Shown: piece after piece, positions 57,950 through 64,000 of the stretch
Layout: every line of letters begins with the position of its first letter
Position numbering within the stretch: the first letter of the stretch is position 1
From: Pseudomonas putida
GTDB lineage: Bacteria; Pseudomonadota; Gammaproteobacteria; Pseudomonadales; Pseudomonadaceae
Assembly: GCF_001636055.1 (NCBI RefSeq)
Contig: NZ_CP011789.1
Coordinates: 496,001-560,000 of the forward strand
Length of the DNA: 64,000 nucleotides
Reading direction: 5' to 3'
Notes under the pieces: model-generated
Databases searched by the model: none
What the model saw: only the letters and a program-made list of their open reading frames with translations
Told to the model about the DNA's origin: nothing
Program-made: the position numbers and the translations under genes

Positions 57950-58693
57950 GTGAGGCCATTTCGCCCAGGGCTGGTCCCGACCCTGGTGGTGTTCGCACTG
58001 CTGCCGGGGCTGATCGCGCTTGGCTGCTGGCAACTGCGTCGGGCCGAAGAAAAGCGCCAACTGCTCGACAGCTACGCCGAGCGGCGCATCGAGGCACCGG
58101 TGGCCGTAGCGCAGCTTGTGCAACTGCCTGAGCCGGCCTTCTACCGTGTGCGCCTGTTCGGTCAGTTCGACCCCGAGCACAGCCTGCTGCTGGACAACCG
58201 CCTGCGCGACGGCCAGGCCGGTGTCGAGCTGCTGCAACCCTTCCACGACCAGGCCAGCGGCCAGTGGTTGCTGGTCAATCGCGGCTGGTTGCCCTGGCCG
58301 GACCGCCGCGTGCCTGTGCGTTTCGACACCCCGGCCCAGCCCCTGGCGTTGCATGCCACGGTCTATGTGCCGCCAGGCAGCACCTTTCAGCTGCACCCCG
58401 ACCCGCCCGGCGGCCAGTGGCCGCACCTGCTGACCGCTGTCGATCCCGCGCAGCTCTGGCAGCAGCTGGCGCGCGAAGGCTTCGCCCATGAACTGCGCCT
58501 GGAACCAGGCCCTGCCAGCTATCGGCTGGATTGGCCGGTCGTTGCCATGGGCCCGGAAAAACACCTCGGCTATGCCGTGCAGTGGTTCGCCCTGAGCACG
58601 GCGCTGGTGCTGCTGTACCTGTATTTCGGCTGGCACAACGACAACAAGGAGAAACGCCATGGCCGCCGCCACGAGTCCACTGGACGTGCCTGA
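57950..58693 (+). CDS. SURF1-family cytochrome oxidase biogenesis protein
   Basis: 247 residues: N-terminal helix (LVPTLVVFALLPGLIALGCWQLRRAEEK), a periplasmic domain with LLDNRLRDGQAGVELLQPF and LVNRGWLPWPDRR (SURF1 blocks), and a C-terminal helix ending in the GYAVQWFAL motif. SURF1 helps deliver heme a to subunit I. The start is GTG 57950 with GAGG upstream. The 3' end overlaps the following gene by 35 bases. Confidence 0.92.
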   Translation: MRPFRPGLVPTLVVFALLPGLIALGCWQLRRAEEKRQLLDSYAERRIEAPVAVAQLVQLPEPAFYRVRLFGQFDPEHSLLLDNRLRDGQAGVELLQPFHDQASGQWLLVNRGWLPWPDRRVPVRFDTPAQPLALHATVYVPPGSTFQLHPDPPGGQWPHLLTAVDPAQLWQQLAREGFAHELRLEPGPASYRLDWPVVAMGPEKHLGYAVQWFALSTALVLLYLYFGWHNDNKEKRHGRRHESTGRA

Positions 58694-59243
58694 AGGGCGC
58701 AAGTCCCGCACCCGCGGGCGCTTGCAGCTGATCCTGATCCTGCTGGTGACCCTCGGTCCGATGATCCTCGCCACCAGCATGTACAAGCTCAAGTTTTGGG
58801 TGCCGGAGGGGCGCAGCTACCATGGCGTGATGATCGGCAATGGCCAAAGCCGCGCCGATATCGGCATCCAGGCTCAGGACGAGCGCTGGCAACTGCTGGT
58901 CAGCACGCCCGATGCCTGCACCGAGGACTGCCAGCAACTGGTCTACCTCGCCCGACAGATCCAGGTCGGCCTTGGCCGCGATGCCAGCCGCGCCAGCCAT
59001 GCGCTGGCAACCGCGACGCCCGTGAGTGGCGACTACCAGGCGCTGCTCGAGCGCGAGTATCCGCAACTGCAGCGCTATCCGCTGGATGCCGACCGCTATC
59101 GCACAAAGGTCGTCGAGCCCGGCGCGCAACTGTGGATCGTCGATCCCCACGGCAACCTGGTGCTGCGCTACGACGCCAAGGTCAAGGGCAAGCATGTGCT
59201 CGACGACCTGCGCCACCTGCTCAAGCTGTCCAACATCGGCTAG
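58659..59243 (+). CDS. Cox-operon thioredoxin-like protein with CX3C motif
   Basis: A 194-residue protein: N-terminal membrane anchor (LQLILILLVTLGPMILATSMY) and an exported thioredoxin-like domain. It carries Cys87 and Cys91 (CTEDC), the same CX3C arrangement as the copper pair of SCO proteins, and His164 in IVDPHGNLVLR, near the SCO histidine position. It may deliver copper or reduce CuA cysteines, but this is inference; it is usually annotated as hypothetical. The start overlaps the SURF1 end by 35 bases and has a strong AAGGAG. Confidence 0.85.
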   Translation: MAAATSPLDVPEGRKSRTRGRLQLILILLVTLGPMILATSMYKLKFWVPEGRSYHGVMIGNGQSRADIGIQAQDERWQLLVSTPDACTEDCQQLVYLARQIQVGLGRDASRASHALATATPVSGDYQALLEREYPQLQRYPLDADRYRTKVVEPGAQLWIVDPHGNLVLRYDAKVKGKHVLDDLRHLLKLSNIG

Positions 59244-59252
59244 GAGGCCAGC

Positions 59253-60323
59253 ATGGCCAGACCCGGTTACCGACTCGCTGTGTTCGCCACCCTGCTGGCA
59301 CTGGTCGTCGTGCTGCTCGGCGCCTACACGCGCCTGACTCACGCCGGCCTCGGCTGCCCCGACTGGCCCGGCTGCTATGGCTTCATTGGGGTGCCCAAGA
59401 CCGATGCGCAACTGGCCCATGCCGAGTTGCACTTCCCCGAGCATCCAGTGGAAGAAGCCAAGGGCTGGGCGGAGATGGTGCATCGTTATTTCGCCGGCAC
59501 CCTGGCGCTGGTCATCGCTTGGCTGGCGATAGGTGCGGTACGTCGTCATGGCCGCGACGGCGGTCCCTACCGGTTGCCGGTGCTGCTGCTGGCCGTGGTG
59601 CTGGCACAGGCAGCGTTCGGCATGTGGACGGTGACCCTCAAACTCTGGCCGCAGGTGGTCACGGCGCATCTACTCGGAGGCTTCACCACCCTGAGCTTGC
59701 TGTTCCTGTTATCCCTGCGTCTATCCCGGGCCTTTGCGCCACCGCCCAAGCTGCCGTTGAGCCTGCGTCGGGTGGCTGCGCTGGCACTGCTGGTGGTGAT
59801 TGGGCAGATCGCCCTGGGCGGGTGGGTGAGTGCCAACTACGCGGCAGTCGCCTGCATCGACTTGCCGACCTGCCATGGTCAATGGTGGCCTGCGGCAGAC
59901 TTCAGCAACGGTTTCCATCTCACCCAGCACGTCGGCCCCAACTACCTGGGTGGGCAGCTCGACAGTGACGCGCGTACGGCCATCCACATCAGCCATCGCC
60001 TGGGCGCGTTGATGGTCGTGGCAGTGCTGTTGATGCTGAGCTGGAAGCTGCACCGCAATGGCCTGTCCGGCCTGGCCCGGCTGGTGCTTGCTGCCCTGGC
60101 GCTGCAGGTGGGGTTGGGAATCAGCAACGTGCTGCTGCACCTGCCGCTGGGGGTGGCTGTGGCGCACAACGCCGGGGGCGCCCTGCTGCTGCTGACCATG
60201 GTGCTGGTGAACTACCGCATTCGGGTGGTCGACAAGGTGCGTGTCGGCCTGGGCTGGCGCCTGCGGCCGGTCACGCCTGGCGTTTCCCATCACCTGAGGA
60301 ACGACACGTGGCGACGGTTCTGA
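59253..60323 (+). CDS. ctaA: Heme A synthase
   Basis: A 356-residue protein with eight helices in two pseudo-repeats. It has the heme-binding glutamate and histidines in EMVHRYFAGTLAL and ISHRLGALMVV, a conserved GGWVSANYAAVACIDLPTCHGQW loop and an early RLTHAGLGCPDWPGCYG. It converts heme O to heme A with O2. It is 9 bases downstream of the SCO-like gene and overlaps cyoE by 16 bases. Confidence 0.95.
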   Translation: MARPGYRLAVFATLLALVVVLLGAYTRLTHAGLGCPDWPGCYGFIGVPKTDAQLAHAELHFPEHPVEEAKGWAEMVHRYFAGTLALVIAWLAIGAVRRHGRDGGPYRLPVLLLAVVLAQAAFGMWTVTLKLWPQVVTAHLLGGFTTLSLLFLLSLRLSRAFAPPPKLPLSLRRVAALALLVVIGQIALGGWVSANYAAVACIDLPTCHGQWWPAADFSNGFHLTQHVGPNYLGGQLDSDARTAIHISHRLGALMVVAVLLMLSWKLHRNGLSGLARLVLAALALQVGLGISNVLLHLPLGVAVAHNAGGALLLLTMVLVNYRIRVVDKVRVGLGWRLRPVTPGVSHHLRNDTWRRF

Positions 60324-61207
60324 GCCAAGGGCGGCAGCGCGCCGGCTGGCGCGACTACCTGGAGCTGACCAAGCCCAAGGTGGTGGTGCTGATGCTGATC
60401 ACCTCGCTGGTAGGCATGTTCCTCGCCACCCGCGCGGGTGTGCCGTGGACGGTGCTGCTGTTCGGCAATTTGGGCATCGCCCTGTGCGCCGGTGGCGCGG
60501 CGGTGGTCAACCATGTGCTGGACCGGCGCATCGACGCCTTGATGGCCCGCACCTGCAAGCGGCCGGTGGCCAAGGGACGGGTTGCGCCCCTGCCGGCGCT
60601 GGCGTTCGCCCTGGCCTTGGCAATCGCCGGGATGGCGTTGCTGCTGGCCTTCACCAATCCGCTCACAGCCTGGCTCACGCTCGCCTCCCTGTTGGGCTAT
60701 GCGGTCGTCTACACCGGCTTTCTCAAGCGCGCCACGCCGCAGAACATCGTGATCGGCGGCCTGGCGGGCGCCGCCCCGCCGTTGCTGGGTTGGGTCGCGG
60801 TCAGCGGCCACCTGAGCGCGGAGCCGCTGTTGCTGGTGCTGATCATCTTTGCCTGGACGCCACCGCACTTCTGGGCCCTGGCCATCCACCGCAAGGAGGA
60901 ATACGCCAAGGCCGAGATACCCATGCTGCCGGTGACCCACGGCGAGCACTACACCAAGCTGCACATCCTGCTCTACAGCCTGGTGCTGCTGGCGGTGAGC
61001 CTGCTGCCCTACGCCATCCACATGAGCGGCCCGCTCTACCTGGCCTGCGCCCTGTTGCTGGGGCTGCGCTTTGTCCAGTGGGCCTGGGTGTTGTACCGTG
61101 GCACCCGGCCGCACGCGGCGATCGGCACCTTCAAGTACTCTATCGCGTACCTGTTCCTGCTGTTCATCGCCCTGCTCGTTGACCACTACCTGTTGCTGAA
61201 CCTATGA
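60308..61207 (+). CDS. cyoE: Protoheme IX farnesyltransferase (heme O synthase)
   Basis: A 299-residue UbiA-family prenyltransferase with nine helices. The aspartate-rich motif is NHVLDRRIDALMARTCKRP and the second is found near LAIHRKEEYAKAEIPMLP. It adds farnesyl to protoheme to make heme O, the substrate of CtaA. The GTG start has GAGGAA upstream and overlaps ctaA. The stop overlaps the SCO gene by 4 bases. Confidence 0.95.
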   Translation: MATVLSQGRQRAGWRDYLELTKPKVVVLMLITSLVGMFLATRAGVPWTVLLFGNLGIALCAGGAAVVNHVLDRRIDALMARTCKRPVAKGRVAPLPALAFALALAIAGMALLLAFTNPLTAWLTLASLLGYAVVYTGFLKRATPQNIVIGGLAGAAPPLLGWVAVSGHLSAEPLLLVLIIFAWTPPHFWALAIHRKEEYAKAEIPMLPVTHGEHYTKLHILLYSLVLLAVSLLPYAIHMSGPLYLACALLLGLRFVQWAWVLYRGTRPHAAIGTFKYSIAYLFLLFIALLVDHYLLLNL

Positions 61208-61836
61208 CCCGAACCCAGAAAACCGTCTTCATCCTCGTTGCCCTGGTCGCGCTGATCATGGGCTTGACCGTCAACAAGGTGCTCAATGGCCGTAGCGAGG
61301 CCAACCCGGCCGAGCTGATCGATGCCGGCATCATCCTCCTGCCGCAGAGCCGCAGCGTGCCGGATGTGACCATGAACGACCAGAACGGCCAGCCAGTGGC
61401 GCTGGATCAGTTGAAGGGCAAGTGGTCGTTGCTGTTCTTCGGCTACACCTACTGCCCGGACATCTGCCCAACCACGTTGGCGCAGTTGCGCCAGGTGAAG
61501 AGCGAGTTGCCCAAGGAGGCAATCGACCGTTTGCAGGTGGTACTGGTAAGCGTCGACCCGAACCGCGACACGGCTCAGCAGCTCAAGCAGTACCTGGGCT
61601 ATTTCGACAAGGATTTCGTGGGGCTGGCAGGTTCCATCGAGGATACCCAGAAGCTGGCCAATGCCCTGAGCATTCCGTTCATCCCGGCGGACACCAGCAA
61701 GCCAGGGTACACCGTCGATCACAGTGGCAACCTGGCGGTGGTCGGGCCGGACGGGCGTCAGCGCGGGTTCATTCGTGCGCCGTTCAACAACCAGAAGCTG
61801 GTGGCGCAGTTGCCGGGGCTGGTCAAGCGGGATTGA
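61204..61836 (+). CDS. SCO1/SenC-family copper chaperone
   Basis: A 210-residue protein: N-terminal membrane helix (VFILVALVALIMGLTV) and a thioredoxin-like domain with the copper pair in YTYCPDICPTTL (Cys84, Cys88) and the third ligand in TVDHSGNL (His173). SCO proteins load the CuA centre of subunit II. It is last of the cox operon, and its ATG overlaps the cyoE stop (ATGA). Confidence 0.95.
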   Translation: MTRTQKTVFILVALVALIMGLTVNKVLNGRSEANPAELIDAGIILLPQSRSVPDVTMNDQNGQPVALDQLKGKWSLLFFGYTYCPDICPTTLAQLRQVKSELPKEAIDRLQVVLVSVDPNRDTAQQLKQYLGYFDKDFVGLAGSIEDTQKLANALSIPFIPADTSKPGYTVDHSGNLAVVGPDGRQRGFIRAPFNNQKLVAQLPGLVKRD

Positions 61837-61850
61837 TGGCCCCCAAAAGC

Positions 61851-61886
61851 TTCGCGGGCAAGTCGGCGTTCCGGCTTGCCCGCGAA
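61851..61886. repeat. REP-derived inverted repeat / terminator between convergent SCO and metQ
   Basis: Perfect 12-base arms TTCGCGGGCAAG (61851-61862) and CTTGCCCGCGAA (61875-61886) separated by 12 bases. It probably serves as a transcription barrier between the converging cox and met units. Confidence 0.75.
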
Positions 61887-61909
61887 AAAATCCAGCGCGA
61901 TCGTTCGGC

Positions 61910-62683
61910 TTAGAACGCCGGCACCACGGCGCCCTTGTACTTCTCGTTGATGAACTGCTTCACCTCAGGCGAGTGCAGAGCCTGCACCAGCTTCTTCACC
62001 GCGTCCGCGTCCTTGTTGTCCTCACGGGTCACCAGGATGTTCACGTACGGCGAGTCGCTGCCTTCGATGGCCAGGGCGTCCTTCTCTGGATTGAGCTTGG
62101 CTTCCAGGGCGTAGTTGGTGTTGATCAGCGCTGCATCGACCTGGGTCAGCACGCGCGGGATGGTGGCCGCTTCCAGTTCGCGGAATTTCACACCCTTCGG
62201 ATTTTCAGCCACATCCTTCACGGTGGACAGGATGTTGGTGTTGTCCTTGAGCTTGATCACGCCAGCCTTGTCCAGCAGCAGCAGAGCGCGGCCGCCGTTG
62301 GTGGCGTCATTGGGGATGACCACGGTGGCGCCCGATGGCAGTTCATCGAGCTTCTTGATCTTGGCCGAGTAGATGCCCAGTGGCTCGATGTGCACGCCGG
62401 CAACGCTGACCAGCTTGGTGCCCTTGGCCTTGTTGAATTCATCCAGGTAAGGCTGGTGCTGGAAGAAGTTGGCGTCCAGGCGTTTTTCCGCGACCTGCAC
62501 GTTCGGTTGAATGTAGTCGGTGAACTCCTTGACCTTCAGCTCCACGCCTTCCTTCGCCAGCTGTGGTTTGACGAAGTTGAGGATCTCGGCGTGCGGCACC
62601 GGGGTGGCGGCGACGGTCAGGGTTTCGGCGGCATTGGCCGAGAAGGCCGCGACGGCGGCGACGACAGCGAACAGCTTTTTCAT
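61910..62683 (-). CDS. metQ: Methionine ABC transporter substrate-binding protein
   Basis: 257 residues of the NlpA/MetQ family. The signal peptide MKKLFAVVAAVAAFSANAAET has no lipobox cysteine, so this copy appears to be a soluble periplasmic form. TVAATPVPHAEILNFVKP and the methionine-site block DANFFQHQPYLDEFN are characteristic. It binds D- or L-methionine for MetNI. It is third in the metN-metI-metQ order. Confidence 0.94.
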   Translation of the reverse strand: MKKLFAVVAAVAAFSANAAETLTVAATPVPHAEILNFVKPQLAKEGVELKVKEFTDYIQPNVQVAEKRLDANFFQHQPYLDEFNKAKGTKLVSVAGVHIEPLGIYSAKIKKLDELPSGATVVIPNDATNGGRALLLLDKAGVIKLKDNTNILSTVKDVAENPKGVKFRELEAATIPRVLTQVDAALINTNYALEAKLNPEKDALAIEGSDSPYVNILVTREDNKDADAVKKLVQALHSPEVKQFINEKYKGAVVPAF

Positions 62684-62747
62684 CGATCACTCCTTGTGAG
62701 GGCCGCGACGGCCCCCGAACGGGACGGCCGGGCCGACCCTGTTAGGC

Positions 62748-63419
62748 TTACTTACGGGAAAAATGTACGACCAGCTTGTCGCCGACGCTCTGCAGAATCT
62801 GCACCAGTACCAACAGCAGTACCACCGTGACGATCATCACGTCGGTCTGGAAACGCTGGTAGCCGAAGCGGATGGCCAGGTCGCCGAGGCCGCCCGCGCC
62901 CACCACACCGGCCATCGCGGTGTAGGACACCAGGGTGATGGCGGTGACGGTGATGGCCGCGAAGATGCCCGGACGGGCCTCCGGCAGCAAGGCGTTGGTG
63001 ATGATCTGGCGGGTGGTGGCGCCCATCGACTGGGTGGCTTCGATGATGCCGCGGTCCACCTCGCGCAGTGCGGTCTCGACCAGGCGCGCGAAGAATGGCG
63101 TGGCGCCCACGACCAGTGGCGGAATGGCACCGGCCACGCCCAGCGAGGTACCGGTGATCAGCACGGTGATCGGAATCATCACGATCAACAGGATGATGAA
63201 CGGCAGCGAACGCAGGATGTTGACGATCAGCGACAGCAGCGCGTAGACGCCCTTCTGCTCGAACATCTGCCGGGGCCCGCAGAGGAACAGCAGCACGCCC
63301 AGTGGCAGGCCGAGCAGCACCGTGAACAGCAGCGAGCCGAACAGCATGATCAGGGTGTCGCCGGTGGCGAGGGAAATCTCGGCCCAGTCGACGTTGGCGA
63401 AGAAATTCAGGGCGTCCAT
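62748..63419 (-). CDS. metI: Methionine ABC transporter permease
   Basis: A 223-residue inner-membrane protein. The five-helix MetI fold includes VNILRSLPFIILLIVMIPITVLITG. The ATPase-contact EAA loop lies at about 136 (REVDRGIIEATQSMGATTRQII). The start overlaps the metN stop by 1 base. Confidence 0.95.
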   Translation of the reverse strand: MDALNFFANVDWAEISLATGDTLIMLFGSLLFTVLLGLPLGVLLFLCGPRQMFEQKGVYALLSLIVNILRSLPFIILLIVMIPITVLITGTSLGVAGAIPPLVVGATPFFARLVETALREVDRGIIEATQSMGATTRQIITNALLPEARPGIFAAITVTAITLVSYTAMAGVVGAGGLGDLAIRFGYQRFQTDVMIVTVVLLLVLVQILQSVGDKLVVHFSRK

Positions 63420-64000
63420 CAGCGCAGGACCTCCATGTGTACGTCAGCCGCCTTGAAGCGGTCAAACGCTGCGTCGATGTTGCCGCCGGTGACGGCGAGA
63501 GTCAGTTGGCCGTAGGGGACATCCTTGATGCGGTCGATACGGCCGGCCAGGATGCTGTAGTCCACCCCGGTCTCCCGGGCCACGGTACCCAGCAGCGGCG
63601 CGTAGGTGGCGTCGCCCTGGAACGTCAGGCGCACGATGCGGCCCGGCACGTGGGCGAAGTCGTCGCGCTGCTCGCCCTCGTCGACCTGCTCGTCTTCCTG
63701 GACGAAGCGCTTGGTGGTCGGGTGTTGCGGGTGCAGGAACACGTCCGCCACCGGCCCCTGCTCGACGATCACCCCGGCGTCCATCACCGCCACGCGGTCG
63801 CAGACTCGGCGGATCACATCCATCTCGTGGGTGATCAGCACGATGGTGAGCTTCAGCTCGCGGTTGATCTCGGCCAGCAGTTGCAGCACCGAGGCGGTGG
63901 TCTGCGGGTCGAGGGCGCTGGTGGCCTCGTCACACAGCAGGATCTTCGGGTTGGTCGACAGCGCCCGGGCGATGCCCACGCGTTGTTTCTGGCCGCCCGA
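63419..64000 (-). CDS. metN: Methionine ABC transporter ATP-binding protein, 3' part (5' end outside window)
   Basis: The frame is open to the window edge, giving 193 residues. The first visible part is the ABC signature [14 protein letters not shown], then Walker [15 protein letters not shown] and the switch histidine in [20 protein letters not shown]. The C-terminal NIL domain (about the last 75 residues) is the site of methionine feedback in MetN. Walker A lies beyond the window. It is first of metN-metI-metQ. Confidence 0.95.
   Translation of the reverse strand, partial: SGGQKQRVGIARALSTNPKILLCDEATSALDPQTTASVLQLLAEINRELKLTIVLITHEMDVIRRVCDRVAVMDAGVIVEQGPVADVFLHPQHPTTKRFVQEDEQVDEGEQRDDFAHVPGRIVRLTFQGDATYAPLLGTVARETGVDYSILAGRIDRIKDVPYGQLTLAVTGGNIDAAFDRFKAADVHMEVLR

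Noticed and set aside
57887..58792. Long extension of the twin-TM gene to 369 residues
   Set aside because: Antisense to SURF1. The 67-residue version with two clean membrane helices is the plausible gene.

Overview
The window looks like the oriC-proximal part of a Pseudomonas chromosome, most likely from the P. putida group. The evidence is high GC, the 3' part of gyrB at the left edge, many REP palindromes built on a GCGGGCAAGCCCGC core, and a long run of genes in the order I know from P. putida and P. aeruginosa. Species assignment is inference. There is no prophage, transposase, integrase, CRISPR array, tRNA or rRNA. Nearly all genes are ordinary chromosomal genes.

Layout. (1) 1-1.9 kb: 3' part of gyrB, a strong bidirectional terminator and a perfect parS-type centromere site. 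(2) 1.9-6.5 kb: sulfide/sulfane-sulfur detoxification: a FisR-type sigma54 activator diverging from persulfide dioxygenase, sulfide:quinone reductase and a TauE/SafE exporter, with a visible -24/-12 promoter and upstream palindromes. (3) 6.5-11 kb: a LysR regulator diverging from a GMC oxidoreductase and an MHS-type transporter, substrate unknown. (4) 11-23.6 kb: housekeeping: plsC, gmhB, glyS, glyQ, tag, lipid A acyltransferase, a TPR protein, trkA, rsmB, fmt, def, dprA, tsaC. (5) 23.6-24.6 kb: a REP-flanked small DUF3077-type gene with a highly structured leader. (6) 24.6-36.2 kb: qor, hemF, aroE, a SulP transporter, the choline-sulfate genes (binding protein, betC, LysR regulator), a small DOPA-dioxygenase-like protein, then trpBA with divergent trpI.

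(7) 36.2-41.3 kb: small stress and envelope genes: a DUF883 protein, dodecin, two DUF1161 paralogues, a luciferase-like monooxygenase, an OsmC protein, two tandem paralogous lipoproteins and a zinc-dependent lipoprotein aminopeptidase. (8) 41.3-46.2 kb: a HAD phosphatase, gamma-carbonic anhydrase, prlC, a YheV zinc-ribbon protein and a radical SAM protein behind a near-perfect LexA box. (9) 46.5-49 kb: beta-carbonic anhydrase and a SulP transporter, probably a bicarbonate module. (10) 49-53 kb: a tightly coupled trio (CHASE2 membrane protein, small secreted protein, M48 lipoprotein protease) and an unknown conserved protein. (11) 53.4-61.8 kb: the complete aa3 cytochrome c oxidase locus with its assembly, heme A and copper-delivery genes. 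(12) 61.9-64 kb: metQ, metI and the 3' part of metN.

The observations most worth following up are the dense cluster of perfect DnaA boxes between 9 and 32 kb (14 copies, none seen in the right half), the structured leader with a sequestered Shine-Dalgarno in front of the DUF3077-type gene, the LexA operator embedded in a terminator-like palindrome, the parS site, and the CHASE2/M48 trio, which has no recognisable output domain. Start codons were re-chosen by ribosome-binding site and homology where the longest frame was clearly too long.
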